64,000 nucleotides of DNA from Symbiodinium natans (Eukaryota > Sar > Dinophyceae > Suessiales > Symbiodiniaceae): contig CAJNDS010002270.1 in assembly GCA_905221605.1 (NCBI GenBank), positions 186,001 through 250,000 of the forward strand, in the 5' to 3' direction. Shown in pieces: positions 11,330-21,014 of the stretch (positions within the stretch are counted from its first letter, which is position 1; the number at the start of each line of letters is the position of its first letter). Position numbers and translations under genes: made by a program. A model generated the notes under the pieces. The model did no database searches, had not been told where the DNA came from, and saw only the letters and a program-made list of their open reading frames with translations.

Positions 11330-11397
11330 GTTCAGTGTCCTCAACGGCTACTTTGCCGTGCCATGGCGATGCCTCGAGTTCAAAGTTCGCTTGAAGG
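11330..11397 (+). CDS. Exon, unknown protein
   Basis: The acceptor is GCCCAG at 11324-11329. The frame reads FSVLNGYFAVPWRCLEFKVR and continues LK to AAGG|GTTCAGGG. It is followed by TTTAGGG repeats. The amphipathic strand-like pattern suggests a folded domain, but none is recognised. Confidence 0.45.
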
Positions 11398-11936
11398 GTT
11401 CAGGGTTTAGGGTTTAGGGTTGTTAAGGGTTTGGGGTTTAGGGTTTAGGGTTTAGGGGGCTTACCAGTGAGAAGTTCTGGAAAGGGCTGAAGCCAGTCTG
11501 CGCTCAGACTATCGCTTACCTCACCCTGAACCCTAGGTCATAGGGTCTTTCAGGGTTTAGGGTTTAGGGTTTAGGCTTTAGGGTTTAGGGTAATGCAAGG
11601 TTCCCTAGTACGACCCACTACTCCCTAAGGCTCACTAAGCTTAGCGTTGCCTAGATGCCTAACTACCCCGCATGAACGCCCCTCCCTTAAGGACCCTAGA
11701 ACTCTGTAAATATCTCAATCCTACACCCCCAAGCACACATGCCCTTAACTTGTTTTTCCTAGCCATGTGCGGATACGGGAAAGGGCACCCAGCTGTTGAC
11801 TCCTCACCAAACTCCTAAACCCAAGCCCCGCAGGCTAGAAGCTCCGTTCTTACATTTCGGTACCTCGCACATGCCGCCCTTCTCCATCCCTAGACCCTAA
11901 ACCCTAAACCCTAAACCCTAAACCCTAAACCCTAAG
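11398..11936. repeat. TTTAGGG tracts and a dispersed CCCTAAGGCTCCC element
   Basis: TTTAGGG fills 11398-11458 and 11549-11592. The stretch 11595-11705 is a copy of a dispersed repeat (words TTCCCTA, CACTACTCCCTAAGGCTC, CTTAAGGACCCTA) also found at 18.8, 22.7 and 24.2 kb. CCCTAAA fills 11892-11936 and ends in CCTAAG. Confidence 0.7.
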
Positions 11937-11998
11937 GCAGCCTTTCTTCTGCTCCGGGCCGGCGCAGATCCACAGGTCTCACGCAATGTCCAGCTGAG
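11937..11998 (+). CDS. Exon: ankyrin-repeat fragment, 62 nt
   Basis: The acceptor CCTAAG is the last, mutated unit of the CCCTAAA array. The frame reads AAFLLLRAGADPQVSRNVQL, the second helix and turn of an ankyrin repeat (LLLRAGADPx). The donor is CTGAG|GTTAGGG. Confidence 0.65.
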
Positions 11999-13383
11999 GT
12001 TAGGGATGCTCAGAGTTAGGGTCTAGGGTTTAGAGGGTTTAGGGTTTAGGGTTTAGGGTTTGGGGTTTGGGGTTTAGCGTTTAGGGTTTAGGGTTTAGCG
12101 TTTAGGGTTTAGGGTTTAGGGTTTGGGGTTTAGGGTTTAGGGTTCAGCGCTTAGGGTTCCTAGGGTTTAGGGCTTGGACTCAGGGATGTTTAAGTACTGG
12201 GCAGGGTTTCGGGTTTAGGGTTTAGGGTTTAGGGTTTAGGGTCTAGGGTCTAGGGTTTAGGGTTTAGGGTAGGCCCTTGGGATATTTGCTATTTCTCTTG
12301 TCGGGATTAAGAGGATCAGAATGTGAACATGTTTCAGAGGGTTTTATGGGCCAACCTGTAGTGGGTTTACCTCTGTAGAAGGGCTAAGTCGCGCTGCAAA
12401 GCGGGCGCAGTGGCAAGGTGTCAAAGCTCTTCTTCACATCAGGTTTTAGGTTGTAGGTTTTCGGGTTGAGGGTTTAGGGTCTAGGGTGTAGGGCAGAGGG
12501 GCGCACATGGCCCTTGGTGTCTAGCTCTACAAATCATTCTGAGACATAGGGTTTTTTTGGTTTATTGCTAGTATCCCCAAAAGGACAAGAATTATTACAT
12601 CTGCCCTCACCAAATGCTTTAGTTGGATCCGCAGCTATATACACTCACCAATACCAAGACCTTGGGAGGATCCAAAAGACCCTTTAAGGCTTCCTAAGAA
12701 TGACACAAGCGTAGTACAGGGAACTACTTGGAAGTTCTACTTTTTGGATCCTCCCAAGAATCTGGGTTGCAGTAGTATAACCCAAAACCCAAAACCCAAA
12801 ACCCTAAACCCTAAACCCTAAACCCTAAACCCTAAACCCTAAACCCTAAACCCTAAACCCTAAACCCTAACGACCTCCAAGAACGGCGAGGTCAACTCAT
12901 GCACAATTCCTAAACCCTAGCCCCTCACGACCGCACCCCCGCCTATCCCCCCCCCCCCCTTCCTCTCCCCACACACCGCAACTACCACAAAACAAGGCTT
13001 AGACTTTGGTTTAGGGTTTAGGGTTTAGGGTTTAGGGTTTAGGGTTGAGGGTGGAGGTCGTATAGGATTCCGCTCAGCTCCCAAAAGCCCACACTAAACC
13101 CTTAAAAAAAAACCTAATGGCTAAACAGCGCTAGAGCTCTAAACCCTAAACCCTGAACCCTGAACCCTAAACCCTAAACCCTAAACCCTAAACCCAAAAT
13201 CAAAGGTCCGAACCCTAACCCTCTTCGACTTCAGCATCGGGCACCCTGAACCCTAAAGCCTAAACTAACCCCAAACCCTAAACCCTGAACTCTAAGCTTT
13301 AAACCCTAAACCCTGAACTCTAAACTTTAAACCCTAAACCCTAAACCCTGAAATCTAAACTTTAAACCCTAAGCCCACGCCAG
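11999..13383. repeat. TTTAGGG/CCCTAAA arrays with an inverted-repeat element
   Basis: TTTAGGG and TTTGGGG variants fill 12025-12150 and 12205-12270. CCCTAAA fills 12797-12870, TTTAGGG 13012-13048 and CCCTAAA/CCCTGAA 13140-13375. The stretch 12285-12790 is mostly unique and holds the inverted-repeat element at 12661. Words near 13216-13232 (TTCAGCATCGGGCA) resemble the duplicated sequence near 2.55 kb. Confidence 0.75.
12661..12758. mobile_element. 98-bp inverted-repeat element (MITE-like)
   Basis: The left end CTTGGGAGGATCCAAAAG is matched by the right end CTTTTTGGATCCTCCCAAG in reverse complement, about 18 bp of terminal inverted repeat. It has no coding capacity. No clear target duplication is visible. 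The ends share CTTGGGA with the element at 29801. Confidence 0.6.
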
Positions 13384-13451
13384 GTCCGCAACAGCCGCGG
13401 CAAAGCCGCGGCTGACTTTGCACGAGAGGTGCCCCAAACAACTCATAGGGG
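13384..13451 (+). CDS. Exon, possibly ankyrin start
   Basis: After CGCCAG the frame reads VRNSRGKAAADFAREVPQTT. NxxGKxAADFA resembles an ankyrin repeat (NxxGKTAADLA). The upstream array is CCCTAAA. Downstream is a G-rich stretch, then TTTAGGG at 13508. Confidence 0.45.
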
Positions 13452-14020
13452 GTTGGGGCTTAGGGCCAGTATTTTGGGGGGGGGGCGGTTTAGGTTTTAG
13501 GTTTTAGGGTTTAGGGTTTAGGGTTTAGGGTTTAGGGACCCTAAACCCCAAACCCTACACCCCATGTCCCTTATGGAATTCGATGATGTAGGGCTCTGTC
13601 CGTCTTCTGGGTTCCTCCGTGCAGATGGGGCTTTGGCCACTGATAGTCAGGGGCTCTATTCAAGAAGCCCAGTAGATAAACTTCACACCTTTTCTAGGGT
13701 TCAGGTTTAGGGTTGAGGGTTCAGGGTTTAGGGTTAGGGCTTAGGGTTTAGGGTTTAGGGTTTAGGGTTTAGGGTTTAGGGCTTTGGGCTTAGGATTTAG
13801 GATTTAGGATTTAGGGCTTAGGATTTGAACATGTAAGCGAGCTTCTTTGGTGGGGGCGAGGGAAGCTCAGGGCTCAGGGCTCCGGGCCCTGGCGGGCTGA
13901 GGGTTGCAGGGAATCCAAGAAAGCGAATGAAGAATAGGGTTTAGGGTTTAGGGTTTAGGGTTTAGGGTTTAGGGTTTAGGGCTTAATTCTTCTCCTTTGG
14001 GTATTTGAATCCACGAAGGT

Positions 14021-14127
14021 GGGGCCCCTAGTTATAAGTAGAGTTATAAGAGCCCTAAATTGGGTTATAAGGATCCTAAGCTGGGTTATAAGTCCCTTAG
14101 CTACAGTTAGTATAGTAAGGGGGCCCC
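14021..14127 (+). mobile_element. GGGGCCCC-ended 107-bp MITE-like element, copy 1
   Basis: Both ends are GGGGCCCC. Internal words GTTATAAGTAGAGTTATAAG, GGATCCTAAG and TTATAAGTCCCTTAG recur in reverse complement at 15677-15783, which has the same length. It has no coding capacity. Confidence 0.6.
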
Positions 14128-14552
14128 TCCTTGAAGAACAAAGCGAGTGATAAATGGAGTTGCGGGCTTAAGCTTAATTCTTCTTTTTTGGGTATTTAGG
14201 GTTTAGGGTTTAGGGTTTAGGGTTTAGGGTTTAGGGTTTAGGGTTTAGGGTGGTTTAATTAGGGTTAAGGGCTTCAGCGCCTCAGAATGGTTGGTGCTCG
14301 AGGCGTTAGAACTGACTTGGGTGAGCGGGTGAGCGTGTCCAGGCTTCAGGCCTTAAATATAGGTCTCTACAGCCCGAAGCCCCAAACCTTTAAACGCCAA
14401 ACCCTAAGCCCCTAAACCCCAAACCCCTAAACACCAACCCCTGAGACCCTAAACCCTAAAACCCTAAACCCTAAAACCCTAAACCCCAAAACCCCAAACC
14501 CTAAATCCAAAACCTCTGAAGCCAGATCCCTTAGGGCCTCAAAGGCCTCTAC

Positions 14553-14758
14553 TACTTGGAGGTTCATGGTACTTACTAGCCAATTATCACTGTACTTGTA
14601 ACCCACTTACAAGCCCCTTAAGTGCCCTAGTATGGTTATAAGTACAGTTATAAGTACAGTTATAATTGGTTAATAAGCACCCCTGAACCCTAAACCCTAA
14701 ACCCTAAACCCTAAACCCTAAACCCTATTGGTTAATAAGTACCATGAGCCTCCAAGTA
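14553..14758 (+). mobile_element. TACTTGRAGGTTCATGG inverted-repeat element split by telomere repeats
   Basis: The left end TACTTGGAGGTTCATGGTAC pairs with the right end GTACCATGAGCCTCCAAGTA. The right arm is interrupted at 14678-14726 by 49 bp of CCCTAAA-type repeat. The 13-bp word ATTGGTTAATAAG occurs on both sides of the interruption (14665-14677 and 14727-14739). Related copies lie at 37105 and 29928. Confidence 0.7.
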
Positions 14759-14767
14759 GAGGTGCAG

Positions 14768-14807
14768 GCGCCGCCTGCCCTGCTTGCCGTTCTCGAAGGC
14801 CTTAAGG
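14768..14807 (+). CDS. Short exon-like island, possibly ankyrin
   Basis: After GTGCAG at 14762-14767 the frame reads APPALLAVLEGLK and reaches AAGG|GTTTATAGGG. It could be the helix part of an ankyrin repeat. It lies directly after the split inverted-repeat element, with TTTAGGG repeats from 14808. Confidence 0.3.
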
Positions 14808-15410
14808 GTTTATAGGGTTTAGGGTTTAGGGTTTAGGGTTTAGGATTTAGGGTTTAGGGTTTAGGGTTTAGGGTCTTTGGGCTTCGGGTTTCAATTTCGG
14901 GTTTAATTTAGGGTTTAGTGTTTTGGGCGTTTTAGGTTTAGGGCTTATGATTTTTTGGTGCCCCGGGTTTTGGGGTTCAGGGGTTTCAGTGCTTTAGGCC
15001 TTTTGGACGGAGAGGTTGGGGATATTGATAAGGCAGCAACCGGGGGTTCCAGGCACGCTTGAGATTTAAGTTTCAGTGGCGGGGTTTCGGGGCTTAGGGT
15101 TTGGGGTTGGCTTGGGGGGTGTTGAGGGCGTTGAGCACTCGTAACCAACGTCTAAACCTTAGCCCTAGTTAAACCAGAAACCCTTCAGGACTGCCGACCA
15201 AGAGCTCCTGAAAATCGAGGGTCAAGAGGAGAATGCCCAACACCCTAAACCCTAAAACCCAAACCCTACACCCTAAACCCTAAACCCTACACCCTAAACC
15301 CTAAACCCTACACCCTAAACCCTAAACCCTACACCCTAAACCCTAAACCCTAAACCCTAAGCCCTACCGCGCTTAAGTCTGAACTCCCTGAAGCCCAAGA
15401 AGTGACACAG
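14808..15410. repeat. TTTAGGG array, low-repeat DNA, 14-bp higher-order CCCTAAA array
   Basis: TTTAGGG fills 14808-14872. The stretch 14875-15240 is G-rich with scattered units and an ORF on the - strand that I do not support. At 15241-15365 the array alternates CCCTAAA and CCCTACA as a 14-bp unit, then returns to CCCTAAA. Confidence 0.75.
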
Positions 15411-15483
15411 GCCGAGCCGGCCTAGCGCCGGATTTGCCGGAGGAGCCCCCACCACAGGCCGAGAACGCACCTTGGCGTGCAGG
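15411..15483 (+). CDS. Exon-like island, proline/glutamate-rich
   Basis: After GACACAG the frame reads RAGLAPDLPEEPPPQAENAP then WRA, ending at GCAGG|GTTTAGGG. CCCTAAA lies upstream and TTTAGGG downstream. The low complexity makes the call tentative. Confidence 0.4.
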
Positions 15484-15676
15484 GTTTAGGGTTTAGGGTT
15501 TAGGGTTTAGGGTTTAGGGCTTAGGGTTTAGGGTTTAGGGTTTAGGGCTTAGGGCTTAGGGCTTAGGGCTTAGGGTTTAGAAGTTTGCATGCAGGGTTCA
15601 GGCATTTAGGCTTTAGGGTTTAGTATAGAGGCTTCGAACCCTACACCCTAAACTTTGGCGTAGTAGGCTACAGGGA

Positions 15677-15783
15677 GGGGCCCCTTACTACACTAACTGC
15701 AGCTAAGGGACTTATAACCTAATCTAGGATCCTTATAACCCAATTTAGGGCTCTTATGACTCTACTTATAACTAGGGGGCCCC
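15677..15783 (-). mobile_element. GGGGCCCC-ended 107-bp MITE-like element, copy 2
   Basis: This is the reverse complement of the element at 14021-14127, with the same length and GGGGCCCC ends. Two copies 1.55 kb apart in opposite orientation are evidence of a mobile unit rather than a chance palindrome. Confidence 0.6.
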
Positions 15784-16322
15784 AGCTCGTAGTTCACCTT
15801 TTTTCCTCATTGTTTTTTAGTCATCCCCTCCCCCTAATATTACCCCCCCCCCCCCCTACCCCTAATATTAAATGCCCCCCCCCCCCCCCCCTTGCTAGTT
15901 ATCACATTAGAGTATATGGGGGGAGTATTTTACATTGGGGGTTTGGGGGGGGGGGGGGGGGGTTGCCCCCCTAAACCTAAACTAACCCTCCCTACTCCCT
16001 AAACCCTAAACCCTACCCTAAAAACCCTAAACCCTAGACCCTAGACCCTAGACCCTAGACCCTAGACCCTAGACCCTAGACCCTAGACCCTACCCTAAAC
16101 CTAGACCCTAAACCCTAAACCCTAAACCCTAAACCCTAAACCCTAAACCCTAAACCCTAAACCCTAAACCCTAAACCCTAAACCCTAAACCCTAACCCTA
16201 AACCCTAAACCCTAAAGGTACTGGGAACCTGCTGAGACAACTGAGGAACCGATCTTGGAGGAGAAGGTGTGAAAATCCACTGTGTGGAACCGTCGCGTTG
16301 CATCCATATACCTGAATCCCTA

Positions 16323-16434
16323 CTTTGTGGTACTTTACCGTAACTTTAGATCCTTGCCTTTTTTGGGTTTATTGGGTTTCTTAGTAAGGCAGCTAAAGGT
16401 TTGATTTATAGCTACCCTCCTGAGTGCAGCCAAG
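16323..16434 (+). mobile_element. 112-bp CTTTG...CCAAG element, copy 1
   Basis: It starts CTTTGTGGTACTTTACCG and ends GAGTGCAGCCAAG. It is flanked by CCCTA on both sides (16318-16322 and 16435-16439). The core has CTTTAG..CCTTGC pairing with GTAAGG..CTAAAG across a loop holding GGGTTTATTGGGTTTC. There is no ORF. Other copies: 27803, 30450 and 37665, all in the same orientation. Confidence 0.85.
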
Positions 16435-16709
16435 CCCTAAACCCGAAATCCTAAATCAAATCTTAAATCCTAAACCCTATAGCCCCCCTTCCACGAGGCT
16501 GGGCCGGAGTCCCGAAGGGAGCTCCAGTTTTGCCCGACCTTCGCTTTCCCGCCCGTGCGCCTCTGCCGGAGAAAAAAAGAGCACCCTAAACCCTGAACCC
16601 TGAACCCTGAACCCTAAACCCTAAACCCTAAACCCTGAACCCTGAACCCTAAACCCTAAAACCTAAACCCTAAACCCTAAACCTAACCCTCAGCCCTAAA
16701 ACTCGGGAG

Positions 16710-16741
16710 GACGCGGATCCCGACGCTAGGAACCCTCATGG
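16710..16741 (+). CDS. Mini-exon-like island, 32 nt
   Basis: After CGGGAG the frame reads DADPDARNPHG and ends at ATG|GGTTTAG. It resembles the turn of an ankyrin repeat (GADPDARN). CCCTAAA lies upstream and TTTAGGG downstream. It is very short and tentative. Confidence 0.25.
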
Positions 16742-17862
16742 GTTTAGTTTAGGGTTTATAGAGGTTTAGGGTTTACGTGTTTTAGGGGTTCAGGGGTTTA
16801 GGGGTTTAGAGATGTCGTTCCCCCCAAGCCTCATCGAACCCGCATCCTATATGGTAATAGCTTGGACTGCTGGATAGGAAACCCTTGAAGGCCCAAGTAT
16901 ATACTATATGACGCATTGATCCTTCAAGACACCAAGACATTGGTCCGGGGTGGAGGTCAGGGCTTATAATCAGACTAAGTAAGGGAAATCCTTGTTGTTT
17001 GGGGGTCTACATTTATTTGAGGTAGTGTTCACAATGCCACACACTGGGCTCAAGTAACATTGCCAATGTCTTCTCTGCATGACTGAGATCATTATAGACA
17101 TCAAGTACACAAAATGCCCATTCCAAGTAAGTAAGCCTTGAGCAAGTTCTCCTGAATTCTCCAAGGCCCCAGACCCTAATCCCTAAACCCTAAACCCAAA
17201 GCCCCAAACCCTAATCCCCACCGCCAGACCCTAAACCCAAAGCCCCAGCCACCCCTAACTCCCCGGGTCCCCCCCCTGCCCTCCCCGGGCCCTCCCCCCC
17301 GGTCCCCCGCCGCCCCTCCCCCCCGCTCCAAGACCCTACAGGGTTCATGCAGGGTATAGGAGTTAAAGGCTTTATGACTTTAGGGGTCTGGGGTTTTGGG
17401 ATTCAAGGTTTAGGGTTCAGGATTTGAGGGTTTAGGGCTTAGGCTTCTGACCGAAAAGAAGCCATCAAGTGCTCCAAGGCCCTCCGGAGCGTACGCGTCT
17501 CCAACAATCCTCAACGCGAGAATCGGTTCTGGGGGGGGGGGGGTAGGGTTTCGGGCTTAAACCCTAAACCCTAAACCCCTAAACCCTAAACTGTAGGGTT
17601 TAGGGTTTCAGGATGTAGGCTTTCGGGGCCCCAAACCCTGTACACTTCATCCTCAACCCTGTATCCTAAAGCCCCTGCGTTAGGGTCTGGGGGTTCCGAC
17701 CCCAAGCCCTAAACCCTAAACCCGAAACCCTAAACCCTAAACCTTAAACCCTAAACCCTAAACCCTAAACCCTAAACCCTAAACCCCAAACCCTAAACCC
17801 TAAACCCTAACCCTAAACCCTAAACCCTACAACCCCTGAGGCCTTAACGTCTTGGGATTCAG

Positions 17863-17928
17863 GGTACCCCTGCGAGGATGCTGCGGAACAGGTGGCCTTC
17901 AACAGCCAAACGCCACCGGGACGCAAGG
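17863..17928 (+). CDS. Exon-like island, unknown protein
   Basis: After GATTCAG two frames stay open: GTPARMLRNRWPSTAKRHRD and YPCEDAAEQVAFNSQTPPGR. The donor is AAGG|GTTAGGG. Flanks are CCCTAAA (17706-17828) and a 137-bp TTTAGGG array. The frame is undecided. Confidence 0.35.
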
Positions 17929-19042
17929 GTTAGGGTTTAGGGTTTAGGGTTTAGGGTTTAGGGTTTAGGGTTTAGGGTTTAGGGTTTAGGGTTTAGGGTT
18001 TAGGGTTTAGGGTTTAGGGTTTAGGGTTTAGGGTTTAGGGTTTAGGGTTTAGGGTTTAGGGTTAAGGTCTAGGGTTTGGGAGTCTCTTCAAGGGTTTTCC
18101 TAGTGGCTGAATGAGTACACTTTACACTTTTTGGGGCACTATCATCCCCTATAGAACTGAAAGTACACTCTTGGGTTGCTTATCAACTCAGCAACTAAGT
18201 TTGCGGCTTTTGGGATTTGCCGTTGTTAGGGCTTAGGGTTGAGTAGGAAACCTTGAAGTCGTTAGGGATGAGTTCTTTGAAGATTAGTGTTCAGGGTTCA
18301 TGCTATGGGTCCCAAACAACCAGAGTCCCCGGCCCCGAAAGGCATAAGTATAGGGCATCGGGGACCCTAAGCCCTAAGCCCTAAACCCTAAACCCTAAAC
18401 CCTAAACCCGATTATCAGTGTAGGGCTTAGCGGCTTGCATTTTTAGGGTGTAGGCCCCAAAGAACACCGACAGGTTGATCTTTTTTCGCCTCTGCCCCCA
18501 CAAAGAAGCTTCAGGGTAGAGGGATTGGGGATTGGGTTTCGGGCTCAGGGTTTAGGGGTTCGGGTTTTACTGCTTCAGGCTTCTTCAGTTTTTCTTTTGC
18601 ATTCTTGCAGGGGGGGAGGGTTGAAAGCCCGACATCTTCATCCCTAAGCGCCGAAAGCATTTACACGCGCATCCGCAAATCTCTAAGCCCAAGGCGGTTT
18701 CGGATTGCATCGTCTAGATGCATGTCGATGCAGAGAGGTTGCATAAGTCTGTGTGAAGAGGCTGTGTTATAGGGTCCCTAGGAGGGGTGCAAGGGGGGTA
18801 TGGTATCCCAAGGTTCCCTAATACTCCCCACTACTCCCTAAAGGCTCCCTAAGCTTCCCTAAGGTTTGTTAGGTACCCACCCCCATGAACCTCCTCTTAA
18901 GGACCCCGTAGCAGTCGATTTTCTAGCTTTCAAAGGCGCTGCATTGCGATGGCCTCTGGCCGTGACCGTATCCTGCCTGTTTCCTAACCCTGAAAACCCT
19001 AAACTCTAAACCCAAAGCCGAGACCTACACTTAAATCAACAG
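17929..19042. repeat. 137-bp TTTAGGG array, then low-repeat DNA with a dispersed element
   Basis: TTTAGGG fills 17926-18063, one of the longest runs. The stretch 18064-18360 is unique. CCCTAAA fills 18365-18410. A dispersed CCCTAAGGCTCCC element lies at 18774-18905. Poly(dT) and G runs are scattered. No gene is seen. Confidence 0.75.
18774..18905 (+). mobile_element. Dispersed GGGTCC...GGACCC element, copy
   Basis: The ends GGGTCCCTAGGAGGGGTGCA and CCTCTTAAGGACCCC form an imperfect inverted repeat. The interior words AAGGTTCCCTAATACTCCCC and CTCCCTAAGCTTCCCTAAGG recur near 22696, 11595 and, in reverse complement, 24190. It is non-coding. Confidence 0.55.
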
Positions 19043-19193
19043 GGAGGACCATGCGGATGAGAAGAACCCGGAAACCTTCGGATCCTTCGGGCCTGCCTCG
19101 GGATCTCGCATCGCTGGGTTCGGATCTTCTGCGCCACGCTTCTCCTCTTCGATGACCGCAGGACCACAGGGCCGGCGCACTACTACATCCGCG
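19043..19193 (+). CDS. Exon, Ser/Gly-rich
   Basis: After CAACAG the frame reads EDHADEKNPETFGSFGPASG, SRIAGFGSSAPRFSSSMTAG and PQGRRTTTSA, closing at an in-frame TAG made by the TTTAGGG array. GA at 19194 would be a non-canonical donor of the kind known in dinoflagellates. A second frame also stays open (LLLFDDRRTTGPAHYYIRG), so the frame is not certain. Confidence 0.4.
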
Positions 19194-19236
19194 GATTAGG
19201 GTTTAGGGTTTAGGGTTTAGGGTTGTCCTTCGCAAG

Positions 19237-19380
19237 GCTTTCACTCCCACACCCAAGACTAAGACATCCAAGAAGAGAATCTTCGAGGTGAGCCTTCAAC
19301 CAGTCACACTGCCTAACGGCAAGGTGTTGATGCCGTGGCAGGCTGACCCCCCGAAGTCCGGAACAAGAAGGTGCATAGCA
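19237..19380 (+). CDS. Exon, unknown protein
   Basis: After a four-unit TTTAGGG tract and CGCAAG the frame reads AFTPTPKTKTSKKRIFEVSL, QPVTLPNGKVLMPWQADPPK and SGTRR. It looks like folded protein (EVxLxPVTLPNGKVLMPW). Here the flanks are reversed, TTTAGGG left and CCCTAAA right, so it departs from the usual layout. The - strand is also open over the same span. Confidence 0.45.
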
Positions 19381-19509
19381 GCGGCGCGAACGCAACAAGC
19401 ATCCCTAAACCCTAACCCCTAACCCCAAACCCCTAACCCCAAACCCCAAACCCTAAACCCTAAACCCCCTAAACCCCAGCCACGCCCCTAAGCGATTCTA
19501 AACTCCCAG

Positions 19510-19590
19510 GCCAGCTCTGGCGGCAACCCTGGAGGCCGAAAAGAGAGCCAGGGCCGGGCGCTGAGCTCCGGGAATGTCAGACGGCTTAGG
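19510..19590 (+). CDS. Exon-like island, Gly/Ser-rich
   Basis: After CTCCCAG the frame reads ASSGGNPGGRKESQGRALSS then GNVRRLR, ending at TTAGG|GTTTAGG. CCCTAAA-type repeat lies upstream and TTTAGGG downstream. Confidence 0.35.
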
Positions 19591-20455
19591 GTTTAGGATT
19601 TAGGGTCTAGGGTTTAAGGCGTAGGGTTTAGGGTTTGGGGTTTGGGGTTTGGGGTTTGGGGTTTGGGGTTTGGGGTTTGGGGTTTGGGGTTTGGGGTTTA
19701 GGATCTTAGAGCTTAGGTTTTAACGTTTAGGGTTTAGGGTTGGGTTTGGGGCCGCTGGGCCTTCTGTTTTTATTTATTCTTTGTGTTGGGAGGGGGGGGG
19801 GGGGGGTTGATGTTGGGGGTTTAGGGCGTAGGCTGTCGGGTTTAGGGTTTAGGACTCAAAATGTCGCTGTTTTTTTTGGCTTTTAGGAGTTTAGGGTATG
19901 GGCTGGAGACTTTAGGGTTTGGGGTCCAGAGGCTTAGGCGTCCAGCGACAGCTGTAAACCCGAAGCCAGCGGGCCTTAAACCCTAAACCCCAAACCCTAA
20001 ACCCCCAAAAGGACTTAGTTTCAAGCCCTCAATCCTGAGACACTAAATCCCGTAGCCCATATGCCTAAACCCTGGACCCAGAACAGTTAACAAATACCGT
20101 ACCCTGAATTTGGTGTCTCGGAGCTAGGGGTTCGCTTTTTAATTTGCAAAGCCATGCAAAACCCACTCAACATAATTACCCTCAAACCCTAAACCCGAAA
20201 TCTTATAAACCCTAGACCCTAAACCTCTAAACCCTAGGTGGTGCACCCTAATCCCTAAGACCCTAAACCCTAGGTCTTAACCCCAGACCCTACACCCAGG
20301 ATCTCAGCCCTAAGCACTAAATCCTAAACCCTCTAGATCTTAACCCTAGACCCTACACCCTGGATCTTCATCCTAAACCCTGTACCCTAAACCCTAAACC
20401 CCGAACCCTGAACCCTGAACCCTAAACCCTAAACCCTGAACCCTGGACCGCTCAG
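19591..20455. repeat. TTTGGGG-rich array and degenerate CCCTAAA
   Basis: A pure TTTGGGG tract (about nine units) lies at 19630-19700 beside TTTAGGG. The stretch 19740-19985 is G-rich with single units. From 19975 to 20445 there are degenerate CCCTAAA, CCCTAGG and CCCTGAA units. No gene is seen. Confidence 0.75.
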
Positions 20456-20546
20456 CAAGGAGAAAGCAGCCGCGGACCTGCGTTTTGAAGCCGCGCGCAA
20501 CGCGAGTCAGAGAATTACGAGGACACTCCCAACCCGAAATTTCAGG
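20456..20546 (+). CDS. Exon, unknown protein
   Basis: After GCTCAG the frame reads KEKAAADLRFEAARNASQRI then TRTLPTRNFR, ending at CAGG|GTTTGGGG. CCCTGAA repeats lie upstream and TTTAGGG/TTTGGGG downstream. The helix-like charge pattern looks coding, but the family is not recognised. Confidence 0.45.
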
Positions 20547-20749
20547 GTTTGGGGTTTATAGGGTTAGGGGTTTAGGGTTTATAGGGTTTAGGGTTTAGGG
20601 TTTAGGATTTAGGGTTAGGGTTTAGGGTTTAGGGTTTAGGGTTGAGTGCTCAGTCAGTGGGGCAAGTGGGGGCGGGGCTCGGCACACAATTCCGCTCCAA
20701 TGATCTCGATGTACTACTCTCAATCCCCCCCTGTTTGTGGGGAGGGGGT

Positions 20750-20756
20750 GTGCACC

Positions 20757-20823
<67 letters not shown>

Positions 20824-20925
20824 ACCCTAAACCCCAAACCCCAAACCCTAAACCCTAAACCCCAAACCCTAAACCCCAAACCCTAAACCCTAAACCCTAA
20901 ACCCTAAACCCTAAACCCTAAACCT
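20750..20925. repeat. Pure CCCTCAA tract passing into CCCTAAA
   Basis: About ten consecutive CCCTCAA units at 20755-20826 give way to CCCCAAA and then pure CCCTAAA. TTTAGGG units with variants occupy 20545-20642. Local homogenisation of one variant suggests amplification in place. Confidence 0.9.
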
Positions 20926-20934
20926 TTTTCCGAG

Positions 20935-21014
20935 AAGCTTCTGAAACCATTGAATCAGGATCAACGTGATGAGGGACCGGGCCCTAGCCCAGGGTTTGAG
21001 TTGCTTAACCGGCT
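20935..21014 (+). CDS. Exon, unknown protein
   Basis: A pyrimidine tract CCTTTTTCCGAG ends the CCCTAAA array. The frame then reads KLLKPLNQDQRDEGPGPSPG then FELLNRL, ending before GT at 21015 (GTAGGG). TTTAGGG follows from 21023. This is a good bracketed example. Confidence 0.45.

Larger units (their letters stand above)
13452..14767. repeat. TTTAGGG arrays and two inverted-repeat elements
   Basis: TTTAGGG fills 13508-13538, 13735-13790, 13935-13982 and 14198-14250. CCCTAAA variants fill 14395-14510. The words GCTTAATTCTTCT and GGGTATTT occur at both 13981 and 14168, flanking the element at 14021. No gene is seen. Confidence 0.75.
15484..17862. repeat. Mixed arrays, two mobile elements and one mini-exon
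   Basis: TTTAGGG/TTTAGGGC fills 15484-15580. Poly(dC) and poly(dG) runs lie at 15842-15965. CCCTAGA units (about nine in a row) fill 16024-16092, then CCCTAAA 16100-16215. CCCTAAA/CCCTGAA fills 16585-16690 and CCCTAAA 17706-17828. Unique DNA occupies 16800-17170 and 17330-17560. A GC-rich stretch at 17453-17520 is open (EAIKCSKALRSVRVSN) but not bracketed by arrays. Confidence 0.7.
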
